Shown in pieces: positions 54,201 through 62,584 of a stretch of DNA of 64,000 nucleotides. The notes under the pieces were generated by a model. That model was not told the origin of the DNA and did no database searches. It saw only the letters and a program-made list of their open reading frames with translations. Position 1 is the stretch's first letter. Every line of letters starts with the position of its first letter. Source of the stretch: Hymenobacter sp. CRA2 (GTDB lineage Bacteria; Bacteroidota; Bacteroidia; Cytophagales; Hymenobacteraceae); NCBI RefSeq assembly GCF_002007105.1, contig NZ_MVBC01000017.1, forward strand, positions 48,506 to 112,505. Reading direction: 5' to 3'. The position numbers and the translations under genes were made by a program.

Positions 54201-54521
54201 CTACGCGCCGAACTGCTCCTTGCCGCGCAGCAAATCCCAGTACAGGCGGAAGTCGCCGCGCAACGACAGCCACGGGTGCTGAAAGGTGGCCGGGCGGTTG
54301 TGCTCCACAAAAAAGTGTCCCACCCAGGCAAAGCCGTACGCCGAAACCACTCCGGCCAAAATAAACCATGGCTGCCGCGCCACTATAGCCGCCACTACCC
54401 ACGTCAGAAACAGCGTGGTACCGATGAAATGCAGCACGCGGGTGCCGCGCCGCCGGTGCTCGGTGAGGTAATACGGGTAAAACTCGGCGAACGTGGGGTG
54501 AGTAGGCAGCGGGCTGGACAT
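54201..54521 (-). CDS. DUF962 / Mpo1-like protein
   Basis: 106 residues from ATG 54521. The conserved His residues of the family are present in FAEFYPYYLTEHRRRGTRVLHFIGT and WVGHFFVEHNRPATFQHPWLSLRGD, with two membrane helices between. Yeast Mpo1 is an Fe(II) dioxygenase of 2-hydroxy fatty acids; bacterial members are shorter and their role is unknown. The His pattern suggests metal binding is kept. The next gene upstream, a thioesterase, is divergent, with 72 bases between. Confidence 0.85.
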   Translation of the reverse strand: MSSPLPTHPTFAEFYPYYLTEHRRRGTRVLHFIGTTLFLTWVVAAIVARQPWFILAGVVSAYGFAWVGHFFVEHNRPATFQHPWLSLRGDFRLYWDLLRGKEQFGA

Positions 54522-54593
54522 GGCCGGATAAAGTGGCGTGTAGGGAAAGAAAGCTAACTTTTCGACCATTCCCAAGCTCTTTTACCTTTCCGC

Positions 54594-55082
54594 ATGGCTG
54601 ACATGCCCGACCTGGCCACCCTGCTGGCCCTCTACGACCAGGTAAACCATTACGGCCGCACCAACGGCATGAAGCTCGCGGTGCAGCAGCCCGGCACGGT
54701 CACCTACACCATGACGGTGCAGGAGCAGCACCTCTCCTCCCCCGGCACGGCCCACGGCGGCGTGGTAGCCGGCCTGATGGATGCTGTGCTGGGCGCCGCG
54801 GCCCTTACCCGGGCATTTCTGGACCAGGAGTTCGTGTCGACGGTGGAGTTCAAGCTCAACTTTCTGCACCCCGTGCACCTGCACGACGAGCTGGTGGCCC
54901 ACGCCGAAGTGGAGCACCACGGCAAAAGCCTGGTGGTGGTGGGTGGCCGCATCGAGTGCCCGGCCCGCGACGTAGTGGTGGCCCGGGGCCTGGGCACCTT
55001 CAACCGCTACCCAGCCACCAAGCGCCAGTTTGTGCAGGCCGTGGCCGCGCAGCTTGGCTTAGCGCAGCCCGCCGACGAGTAG
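54594..55082 (+). CDS. PaaI-like hotdog-fold acyl-CoA thioesterase
   Basis: 162 residues. Hotdog fold with the PaaI-type active-site segment GTAHGGVVAGLMDAVLGAA (about residues 51-69) and the STVEFKLNFLHPV strand. It hydrolyses acyl-CoA thioesters, substrate unknown. ATG 54594; a second ATG at 54603 is possible. A TACCTTTC element right before the first ATG could give an almost leaderless transcript. A long hairpin follows. Confidence 0.9.
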   Translation: MADMPDLATLLALYDQVNHYGRTNGMKLAVQQPGTVTYTMTVQEQHLSSPGTAHGGVVAGLMDAVLGAAALTRAFLDQEFVSTVEFKLNFLHPVHLHDELVAHAEVEHHGKSLVVVGGRIECPARDVVVARGLGTFNRYPATKRQFVQAVAAQLGLAQPADE

Positions 55083-55095
55083 CCCCTAAAAAGCC

Positions 55096-55147
55096 GCCGC
55101 CGGACGCGGCCGCTGCTCCGCGAAGAGCAAGCGGCCGGTCCGGCGGC
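55096..55147. terminator. Long hairpin terminator between convergent genes
   Basis: GCCGCCGGAC (55096-55105) pairs with GTCCGGCGGC (55138-55147). The inner arm 55107-55118 pairs with 55125-55137 with a bulge, loop CGCGAA. A-run on the left end. Confidence 0.75.
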
Positions 55148-55182
55148 AGTAGCACCGGGCTAAAAAACGAGGAGGCGCGGGC

Positions 55183-56157
55183 TTACAGCTCCGATTCGAC
55201 TCCTTCGGGCTCGTGCTGGTATTCGCCTTCGGGCGCTTCGACTTTGCGCACGTTGCGGGCGCAGTCTTCGTTGCGGTGGTTGCGGCCCACGGTGAATTCC
55301 ACCCAATCGCCCTCGCGCAGCTCGTTGAAGTCCTGACCTTCGGCCATGTCGGCGTAAGAGAAGAACAGGTTGTTGGGCGGCATCACCACGAAGCCGTAGC
55401 CGTTCTTCAGGTTCTTGATGGTGCTGATGCCAATCGAGCCTTCCGGACCGGCCGCCGAGGGCGTGTAGGGCTTCGGCGTGGCTACGTTGGGAAAGGGCGA
55501 GGGCTCCGGCTGGTTCACAAACAGGTTGTCCACCAGGTCGCCGCCGCGGTTGCTGTCGATGACCTCGTTCATGGCCACGGCGTAGTTCACCGTTTCGAGC
55601 AGCAACTGCGAGGGGCGCGTTACGCGGTTTTCGCCTTTGAAGTCGGTGTATTTGAAGTCCCAGCTCAGCAGCATTACGCGGGTGCCGAGCGTGTTCAGCT
55701 TCTTGATCAGGGGCACGTAATCCGAGTCGCCGGCGATGAGCACGACCACGTCGAGGTTCTTGTGCAGCGACAGGTCGAAGGCTTCGAGGGCCAGCCACAC
55801 GTCCACACCTTTTTCCTGCAAGCGGCCGTCGCGGGTCTTCAGGGGCATGTAGTGCGTCTGCACCGACATGTTCATCAGGATGTCGTCGAGCAGACGGTCG
55901 TGGAACAGACGGTCCTTGTCGCGGGCTTCGGTGGCCGAGAGGCGGCCACGGAAGAAGTGCGGCTCGGTAATCTGGCACAGACGCACGTCGGCGTCTTCGT
56001 CCTCGGCTACTTGGTGCCGAATGAATTCGTGCAGGCCCTCCAGGCTGATGCGGGCTTTCCGGTCGTGCTGGAAGTAGTAGTAATCACTGATCTTGAGGAA
56101 ATAATTGCCGTCGTAAAAGACGCCTATCCGGATCAGTGGGCTATTGATCTGGTTCAT
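55183..56157 (-). CDS. NYN-domain RNase fused to a cold-shock domain
   Basis: 324 residues from ATG 56157. An NYN (LabA/DUF88, PIN-like) domain spans about 8-200 with the acidic residues that hold metal: Asp16 in YDGNYF, Asp119 in KGVDVWLAL and Asp144/Asp146 in GDSDYVPL. A Pro-rich linker (215-240) leads to a cold-shock/OB domain at about 243-305 with RNP-like NGYGFVVM and NLFFSYAD. The fusion points to an RNase that binds single-stranded RNA. The acidic tail has GEYQHEPEGV. Target unknown. Confidence 0.88.
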   Translation of the reverse strand: MNQINSPLIRIGVFYDGNYFLKISDYYYFQHDRKARISLEGLHEFIRHQVAEDEDADVRLCQITEPHFFRGRLSATEARDKDRLFHDRLLDDILMNMSVQTHYMPLKTRDGRLQEKGVDVWLALEAFDLSLHKNLDVVVLIAGDSDYVPLIKKLNTLGTRVMLLSWDFKYTDFKGENRVTRPSQLLLETVNYAVAMNEVIDSNRGGDLVDNLFVNQPEPSPFPNVATPKPYTPSAAGPEGSIGISTIKNLKNGYGFVVMPPNNLFFSYADMAEGQDFNELREGDWVEFTVGRNHRNEDCARNVRKVEAPEGEYQHEPEGVESEL

Positions 56158-56556
56158 GATTGCAAGAGGTGTGCGAGAGAAGAGGAAGAGAGGACGGAGA
56201 CTCCGGGCCCGGTAGCCGGGAGTGGCCAAAGGTACAAAGACATAGTGAGGTTTTGATGTATTAAAAACGCAAGATCTTCAGAAAAAATACCACACATAAC
56301 CTTGAATAGTGCTAATTTAAATAGCTGCTTGCTTTCAGCTATCGACTCACTTTCCAAGGCGGAATCACAGCGGATGGCCGGCTACCCGGTAGTAGCCTAA
56401 GTGGCCAGAACTGCTACTTCAGCGTGGCGTTGTCTGAGCCTGCAATGTTACAAAACCTAGCCGATACGCAACCACTCTGCGGGCTTTTTGTTGCGGGCAC
56501 GGCCTCAGAAGTGGTCATCCTTACGTATTTCTTCCCAAAAATGGAATGCGTCTAGT
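56158..56556. other. Intergenic region with promoter of the NYN-CSD gene
   Basis: About 400 bases. Minus-strand TACCTTTG at 56234-56227 is a good -7 element, about 65 bases before the NYN-CSD start. The part from 56235 to 56556 is AT-rich on its left side, with no credible gene, RNA or repeat. Confidence 0.5.
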
Positions 56557-57300
56557 TTAGGTTAAATTGTACCGCTGCCACCATAAAATTGCCACCAACA
56601 AGCCATAACCGGCACAAATACCCAGCTCAATTACATTTCCCGTGGCCGAGCCGGTGGAGATAATTGGGACTTTCAGGGACGTGTCGGAGAGGGGCAAAAA
56701 ATAACGGACGCCGGACTTAGTGAGCGTATCGGCCAGCAGGTGCGACATGTACCCCGCGCCGGCGTAGGCAGCCACACCGTGCCAGCCCAGGTCCTTGTTG
56801 GCGAGGTAGCCGATGTAGGTCCAGAGGGCGGCGGCCCAGATGGTGTGCGTGAAGGAGCGGTGCGAGGTAAACGGTGCTGCCGCCACGAAGGCGCCCAGCA
56901 GGCTTAGCCACAAAAACTGCCAGTACAACCCCGCCAGCACGGCGGCCACGCCGGTGAAAAGCAACGCCAGCTTGCGCGCCGACTGATTTTGCATGGCCAT
57001 GCCGATCAAAAACATCGACAGGGCGGCCGTGAAGGCCACCCGCTGGTTGGGGCCGGGCGGCAGGTTCAGGTAAGCGTACACGCCCAGCAGCGCGGCGGCT
57101 GCGGCAAAAGCCCAGCGCACGTAGTTCTGCATGAAGCCCATGCGCTTGCTCAGGCGGGAGTTGGGGTGGTCGAGGTCGGGGGCCAGGGCGGAGAAACCGG
57201 TCAGGGCAATACCGGGCAATGAGAGGCGCACATCGGGCACCACAGCGGCAATACCCACACCCGTAATCAGGCCAATAGCTAAGTGAGAAGAACCGCGCAC
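56557..57300 (-). CDS. DUF457 / YdjM-like inner-membrane metal-dependent hydrolase
   Basis: 247 residues from GTG 57300, which gives the family N-terminus (V)RGSSHLAIG and sits just after a promoter. The frame is open to 57537 but that would overlap the mfd leader. The metal-binding residues typical of the family are visible: His7 in SSHLAIG, Asp in LAPDLDHPNS, and the SHRSFTHTIW and HLLADTLT segments. About seven membrane helices. Catalytic role unproven for this family. Divergent from mfd. Confidence 0.85.
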   Translation of the reverse strand: MRGSSHLAIGLITGVGIAAVVPDVRLSLPGIALTGFSALAPDLDHPNSRLSKRMGFMQNYVRWAFAAAAALLGVYAYLNLPPGPNQRVAFTAALSMFLIGMAMQNQSARKLALLFTGVAAVLAGLYWQFLWLSLLGAFVAAAPFTSHRSFTHTIWAAALWTYIGYLANKDLGWHGVAAYAGAGYMSHLLADTLTKSGVRYFLPLSDTSLKVPIISTGSATGNVIELGICAGYGLLVAILWWQRYNLT

Positions 57301-57327
57301 TAGGAAATCGAAGGAAAAACTTGAAGG

Positions 57328-57360
57328 CGAAGGTACGCCCCACCACGGGCACGCGGGCAA
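57328..57360 (-). promoter_or_regulatory. Promoter of the DUF457 gene
   Basis: Minus strand: TTG at 57360-57358, 22-base spacer, TACCTTCG at 57335-57328 (one mismatch). The leader is about 22 bases, supporting the GTG start at 57300. Confidence 0.5.
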
Positions 57361-57550
57361 GAATTCCGACCAATCCCGGCGTTTTCTATCCCGACCAGGC
57401 CGAAACATCGCCGAAAAGCAATGGTGCAGAGCAGCTACGCGGGCCGCTGCCACCACACCGGCTCCAACCGGCTCTGCGGGAAACTTTCCCTGCCCCGCAG
57501 CGGTATTGGGTAGCAGTGCGCCCGACCGGAATTCCATCCGGCCGGGCTTC

Positions 57551-57558
57551 TACCTTTG
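57551..57558 (+). promoter_or_regulatory. -7 element of mfd
   Basis: TACCTTTG is an exact consensus match, about 24 bases before GTG 57582. No obvious -33 TTG. It rules out the 87-codon upstream extension as coding. Confidence 0.5.
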
Positions 57559-57581
57559 CCCTTCCTCGCAGCCGATACCCC

Positions 57582-60500
57582 GTGCAGACTTCCGAATTCC
57601 TCCGCCTTTACTCGCTCGACACCGACATCCAGACTCTGGCCCTGAACCTCAAGCCCGGGGTGGAAGGCGGCGCCGGCCAACGCTTCCATTTGCGCGGCCT
57701 CGTCGGCAGCCAGGATGCGGTGGTGGCCGCCACTCTGCACCTGGAGCGGCCCGACGAGCACCTGCTGTTCATCCTGCACGACCGGGAAGAAGCCGCCTAC
57801 TTCGCCTCCGACTTGCAGCACCTGGTGGGCGAGCGGGAGGAAGTGCTGACCTTCCCCAGCTCCTACAAACGCTCCTACTCCTTCGACGAGACGGAAAACG
57901 CCAACGTGCTCATGCGCGCCGAGGTGCTCAACCGGCTCAGCGGCAAATCGGGCGAGAAGGGCAAGACGGCGGACGAAAAAGCTAAAGCCAAGGCCAAGCA
58001 GGACGGGGAGCCGCTGCCCAAAGGTGCGCTTATCGTCACCTACCCCGAAGCGCTGAGCGAGAAGGTAATCAACCGCCAGAGTTTGGTACAAAACACGTTT
58101 TCGACCAAGGTCGGGGACCGGCTGGACGTGAACTTCCTGGGCGAGCTGCTGGCCGAGTACGACTTCGAGCGCACCGATTTCGTGTACGAGGCGGGGCAGT
58201 ACGCCGTGCGCGGCGGCATCGTCGACGTGTTCAGCTACGCCAACGAGCTGCCCTACCGTATCGAATTGTTCGGCGACGAAATCGACTCGATTCGCACGTT
58301 CAACCCCGAGTCGCAGCTGTCGGTGGAGCGCAAGGAGCAGATCAGCATCGTGCCCAACGTGCAGACCAAGCTGCTGACGGAGAAGCGCGAGGGGTTCCTG
58401 GAGTTTTTGCCGGCCAATACCGCCATCTGGACCAAGGACGTGCGCCAGCTGCTCGACGTGGTGGGCGAGCAGTTCGACAAGGCAGAGCAGAACTTCCAGC
58501 AGATGATGCAGGAGGCCCACGGCGTGCAGATCAAGTCCAAGCCGGAGGAGCTGTTTGAGACGACCAAGGCGCTGAAAAAGCACCTGGAGCGGTTTCCGGT
58601 GCTGGAGTTCGGCAAACGCTTCTACTACAAGGAAGCCGAGCAGGTACAGTTTACTAGTAAGCCGCAGCCCTCGTTTAACAAAGACTTCTCGCGCCTCACC
58701 AAGAACCTGCTCGAAAACCAGCAGCGCGACTTCACCACCATCCTCACCGCCGAATCCATGCGGCAGCTCGACCGGCTGCGCACCATCTTCGACGAGCTGG
58801 GCCGGGAAATCCGCTTTCAGCACCTGGCCCTGGGTCTGCGTGAGGGCTACATCGACGAGGAGCGAAAATTGCTGGTGTACACCGACCACCAGATTTTCGA
58901 GCGGTACTATCGGGCCCAGGAGAAGCGCAAGTTCTCCAAGAAAAAGGCCCTGACCCTCAAGGAGCTACGCACCCTGCAGCCCGGCGACTACGTGGTGCAT
59001 CAGGACCACGGCATTGCCCGCTTCGCCGGCCTGACGCAGGTGGAAATCAACGGGCACCAGCAGGAAGCCATCCGCCTGGTGTACCGCGACGACGACGTGC
59101 TGACCGTGAGCATCCACGCCCTGCACAAGATTGCCAAGTACTCGGGCGCGGAGGGCACGCCGCCCACAATGAGCAAGCTGGGGTCGCCGGAGTGGGAGAA
59201 CAAGAAAAAGGCGGTCAAGAAAAAGGTTAAGGACATTGCCGCCGACCTTATCCGCCTCTACGCCAAGCGCAAAACCGCGCCCGGCCACGCCTTCGCCAAG
59301 GACTCCTTCATGCAGGCCGAGCTGGAATCCAGCTTTATCTACGAGGACACGCCCGACCAGGCCAAGGCCACCGAGGACGTGAAGCACGACATGGAGCAGC
59401 CCCACCCCATGGACCGCCTCGTGTGCGGCGACGTGGGCTTCGGCAAGACGGAAGTGGCCATCCGGGCGGCCTTCAAGGCCGTAGCCGACGGCAAGCAGGT
59501 GGCCGTGCTGGTGCCCACCACCATCTTGGCCATGCAGCACTTCAAGACCTTCCGCGACCGGCTGGGCGAGCTGCCCGTCACCGTCGACTACATCAACCGC
59601 TTCAAGACCACCAAGCAGGCCAAGGCCACCTTGCAGAAGGTGGCCGAGGGCAAGACCGACATCCTCATCGGCACGCACCGGCTCACCAACAAGGACATTC
59701 AGTTCAAGCAGCTAGGTTTGCTCATCATCGACGAGGAGCAGAAGTTCGGCGTCAAGACCAAGGACAAGCTCAAGGAGCTGAAGGTGAACGTGGACACGCT
59801 CACGCTCACCGCCACGCCCATTCCGCGCACCCTGCACTTCTCGCTGATGGGCGCCCGCGACCTGTCCGTCATCAGCACGCCGCCGCCCAACCGCCAGCCG
59901 GTGCAGACGGAGCTGGCCGTGTTCGACGAGCACCTGGTGCGCGACGCCATTGCCCGCGAGCTGAAGCGCGGCGGGCAGGTGTTTTACGTGCACAACCGCG
60001 TGAAGGACCTCACCGAGCAGGCCGCCCTGATTCAGCGCCTGGTGCCCGACGCCCGGATCACCACCATCCACGGGCAGATGGAGGGTGACGTGCTCGAAAA
60101 GCGCATGATGCAGTTCGTGGAGCACGACTACGACGTGCTGGTGTCGACCAACCTTATCGAGTCGGGCCTGGACATTCCCAACGCCAACACCATCATCATC
60201 AACCGCGCCCACATGCACGGCCTCTCCGACCTGCACCAGATGCGCGGGCGCGTGGGCCGCTCCAACAAGAAAGCTTACTGCTACCTGCTCACCCCGCCCG
60301 TGGCCGGCCTCCCTTCGGACGCCCGCAAGCGCCTGAGCACCCTGGAAGAGTTTTCGGACCTCGGGGCGGGCTTCAACGTGGCCATGCGCGACCTGGACAT
60401 CCGCGGCGCCGGCAACCTGCTCGGCGGCGAGCAGTCGGGCTTCATCAACGACCTGGGCTACGAAACCTACCACCAGATTCTCGACGAAGCCGTGCAGGAG

Positions 60501-61091
60501 CTCAAGGAAACCGAGTTCCGCGACCTGTTTCTGGGCGACACGACCGGCCGCCTCAAGGACGCCGCCGACTTTGCCCGCCCCCGCGAGTGCAACGTGGAAA
60601 CCGACCTGCAAATCCTCATCCCCGACAACTACGTGGCCTCCGTCTCCGAGCGCCTGCAGCTCTATAGCAAGCTGGACCGCGCCCGGGAGCCCGAGGAGCT
60701 GCGCCGCCTGCTCACCAGCATGGTGGACCGCTTCGGCCCCCTCCCGCCCGAGGTGGAGCAGCTGGCCGACATCGTGCGCCTGCGCTGGCAGGCCTGCCGC
60801 GTGGGCTTCAGCAAAGTCTCGCTCAAGAAGGACACCCTCAAGGGCTACCTCGACGCGGGCGAAGGCCACCAGCCCTACTTCCAGGGCGAGCAGTTCGGCC
60901 AGATCCTGAACTACGTGCAGACCCACCCCCGCCGCGCCAGCATGAAGGAGCGCAAAGAGCAGCTCATCGTCACCATCACCGACGTGCCCGGCGTGCTGCC
61001 CGCCCGCGAGCTGATGAACGAGCTGGCCGTGGAATCCATGCCGCCGGTGGTAGCCGCGGCGAGCGTGTCGGATGATGAGGACGAGGGGTAG
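57582..61091 (+). CDS. mfd: Transcription-repair coupling factor Mfd
   Basis: 1169 residues from GTG 57582, chosen because of the promoter at 57551 and the low-complexity upstream frame. Domains in order: UvrB-homology region (about 1-360), RNA-polymerase-interacting domain with PGDYVVHQDHGIARF at about 467-481, two RecA-like motor domains with Walker A GDVGFGKTE at about 617-625, DEEQ at about 716 and TATPIPRTL, then the TRCF C-terminal domain. Motif VI-type STNLIESGLDIPNA is present. It displaces stalled RNA polymerase and recruits UvrA for repair. The AT-rich island begins right after its stop. Confidence 0.96.
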   Translation: MQTSEFLRLYSLDTDIQTLALNLKPGVEGGAGQRFHLRGLVGSQDAVVAATLHLERPDEHLLFILHDREEAAYFASDLQHLVGEREEVLTFPSSYKRSYSFDETENANVLMRAEVLNRLSGKSGEKGKTADEKAKAKAKQDGEPLPKGALIVTYPEALSEKVINRQSLVQNTFSTKVGDRLDVNFLGELLAEYDFERTDFVYEAGQYAVRGGIVDVFSYANELPYRIELFGDEIDSIRTFNPESQLSVERKEQISIVPNVQTKLLTEKREGFLEFLPANTAIWTKDVRQLLDVVGEQFDKAEQNFQQMMQEAHGVQIKSKPEELFETTKALKKHLERFPVLEFGKRFYYKEAEQVQFTSKPQPSFNKDFSRLTKNLLENQQRDFTTILTAESMRQLDRLRTIFDELGREIRFQHLALGLREGYIDEERKLLVYTDHQIFERYYRAQEKRKFSKKKALTLKELRTLQPGDYVVHQDHGIARFAGLTQVEINGHQQEAIRLVYRDDDVLTVSIHALHKIAKYSGAEGTPPTMSKLGSPEWENKKKAVKKKVKDIAADLIRLYAKRKTAPGHAFAKDSFMQAELESSFIYEDTPDQAKATEDVKHDMEQPHPMDRLVCGDVGFGKTEVAIRAAFKAVADGKQVAVLVPTTILAMQHFKTFRDRLGELPVTVDYINRFKTTKQAKATLQKVAEGKTDILIGTHRLTNKDIQFKQLGLLIIDEEQKFGVKTKDKLKELKVNVDTLTLTATPIPRTLHFSLMGARDLSVISTPPPNRQPVQTELAVFDEHLVRDAIARELKRGGQVFYVHNRVKDLTEQAALIQRLVPDARITTIHGQMEGDVLEKRMMQFVEHDYDVLVSTNLIESGLDIPNANTIIINRAHMHGLSDLHQMRGRVGRSNKKAYCYLLTPPVAGLPSDARKRLSTLEEFSDLGAGFNVAMRDLDIRGAGNLLGGEQSGFINDLGYETYHQILDEAVQELKETEFRDLFLGDTTGRLKDAADFARPRECNVETDLQILIPDNYVASVSERLQLYSKLDRAREPEELRRLLTSMVDRFGPLPPEVEQLADIVRLRWQACRVGFSKVSLKKDTLKGYLDAGEGHQPYFQGEQFGQILNYVQTHPRRASMKERKEQLIVTITDVPGVLPARELMNELAVESMPPVVAAASVSDDEDEG

Positions 61092-61136
61092 GTAGTGGCA
61101 TAAATATTTCATTTACAAGTAATTTCACAACTACTC

Positions 61137-61778
61137 GTGCAGCTTTTAAGTCCTCAAAAGATAGAATTGAAGCCACGTCAGGTTGTGGCTACTAGCTCAC
61201 ATGATGTATCCTATATAGATACAACAACTGAAATGCAATGCCACACAACTATTAGTGTCTTATTTTTTGGAGACAAAGATTGGCCTGTTGGAGGAACAAC
61301 ATCTGTAGACGTAAAAGTCGAGATACCTGACATTTATCGAATTAATAGCTTCGTTGTATTGCAAAGACAAATAAACGTTTGCATAAACAATGCAGAAAAT
61401 ATAAAGAACAGGCTTCTTAATACAAACCAATTCATATTAAGAAATTCAAAGAAGAAAGAAGAAATAAATATATTAGACTTAATGAAATTAAAAGATAATT
61501 TTTGCGACTTTATAAAAAACAACCCCACAGTACGACATATAGCGAATAAAGAGAAACGAAGGATGTTAAATCAGTTCATTTTGGACAGAAATATATATAC
61601 CCATGGAATTTTAAAAATAAGAAGCTCGGATAATGCTTTTATCTTAGAACATCTAGACAACCATACTAAACAGAAATCTTACTCAATAATCAATACTGAA
61701 ATACTAAAATCTTATTCACAAGCCTACTTAGAAATCGTAAATATGATTAGTGAGTTTCATTCACTAATCAAAAATTAA
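61137..61778 (+). CDS. Putative HEPN-like protein in AT-rich island
   Basis: 213 residues from GTG 61137; an in-frame ATG occurs at residue 33. The composition is Lys/Asn/Ile-rich and quite unlike mfd, which ends 45 bases before. The sequence is largely helical and contains DRNIYTHGIL, an R-x4-H motif (Arg151-His156) followed by Gly, the hallmark of HEPN RNases. Position near the C-terminal end fits that fold. No database family is recognised, so HEPN is an inference from the motif and predicted helices. Convergent with the DUF262-HEPN pair, which also carries an R-x4-H motif. Confidence 0.6.
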   Translation: MQLLSPQKIELKPRQVVATSSHDVSYIDTTTEMQCHTTISVLFFGDKDWPVGGTTSVDVKVEIPDIYRINSFVVLQRQINVCINNAENIKNRLLNTNQFILRNSKKKEEINILDLMKLKDNFCDFIKNNPTVRHIANKEKRRMLNQFILDRNIYTHGILKIRSSDNAFILEHLDNHTKQKSYSIINTEILKSYSQAYLEIVNMISEFHSLIKN

Positions 61779-61936
61779 CCTAAACACCTACGAATGCATT
61801 TAACTGGTATATCTACAGCCATTGCGAGGCATGAGGACAGTAGTAATTAAACGACGTTAGACAAGATATTAAAATGAGTCTACCCCGCCGGGGCACTCTA
61901 TCAAGAACGCGCCGATGGGGTAGATTTGACTATTAG
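61779..61936. other. Structured gap between convergent island genes
   Basis: About 160 bases. TCTACCCC (61879-61886) pairs with GGGGTAGA (61917-61924) over eight bases, with a GC-rich inner part, in otherwise AT-rich DNA. Could be a shared terminator. Confidence 0.4.
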
Positions 61937-62584
61937 TTACATTTTTAAAAGTGCTTTTTTTCTGATATCATCACATATCAACAAACAATCACCAACAATA
62001 TCTTGAGCTTTTTCCGGAGCTATACTCCTATAAAATACGCCATACTGATTTCTTTTATGAGCATACGCACCTCTTTCTTTTGTAAGACTTTTGTAAGAAG
62101 CTAGCAGCGTTGAATCTTTTGTAAGATCAATAGCCAATGGCACCAAAACTTTATCAACATATTTATATCCAAATCCGTGGCTCCTATCTATTGATTTCTC
62201 AAAATTTTCAACTAATTCCTCTAGCTTATTCCTTAAATAGTCAAACACTGTATCAATACTTTCTGGGGGCCCTTCTTTATACAAACTTATATACGAAGCT
62301 TGTGAATGAACAAGCATCAGGAGGGCATCATTAACTACTTGTCTGTACTTATAGTTTTCAACAATTGCTTTTGCGACTATAATACCAACTTGCTCAATAT
62401 ATTCCTCAAAAGCCGCATGCGCTAAAACACAATACGCTTTTACATCCAAATCATAATCATTCGGCGCAGCAAGCGGATTCTTTGCATGGGCAACTACAAA
62501 CTTATTTTCCAGCTCAACCAAGCTCTTAAACAAGTCATCAAAAGTAGATTCAATGGCTTGTTTAGCCTTAGGAAAAAATCTCAT
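61937..62584 (-). CDS. HEPN-domain protein (MAE_28990/MAE_18760-like), partner of DUF262
   Basis: 215 residues. It is all helical, with an N-terminal KAYCVLAHAAFEEYIEQVG segment and the R-x4-H motif Arg171-Gly-Ala-Tyr-Ala-His176 in KERGAYAHKRNQYG, typical of HEPN RNases of the kind often coded next to DUF262 genes. Its start codon overlaps the stop of the upstream DUF262 gene (ATGA, 62581-62584), so translation is coupled. The likely role is as an RNA-cleaving effector of a toxin-antitoxin or phage-defence pair; that is inference from family and context. Confidence 0.75.
   Translation of the reverse strand: MRFFPKAKQAIESTFDDLFKSLVELENKFVVAHAKNPLAAPNDYDLDVKAYCVLAHAAFEEYIEQVGIIVAKAIVENYKYRQVVNDALLMLVHSQASYISLYKEGPPESIDTVFDYLRNKLEELVENFEKSIDRSHGFGYKYVDKVLVPLAIDLTKDSTLLASYKSLTKERGAYAHKRNQYGVFYRSIAPEKAQDIVGDCLLICDDIRKKALLKM

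Noticed and set aside
57301..57581. Upstream extensions of mfd and of the DUF457 gene, which would overlap each other
   Set aside because: Both regions contain promoter-like elements. GTG starts at 57582 and 57300 give family-like N-termini and no overlap.
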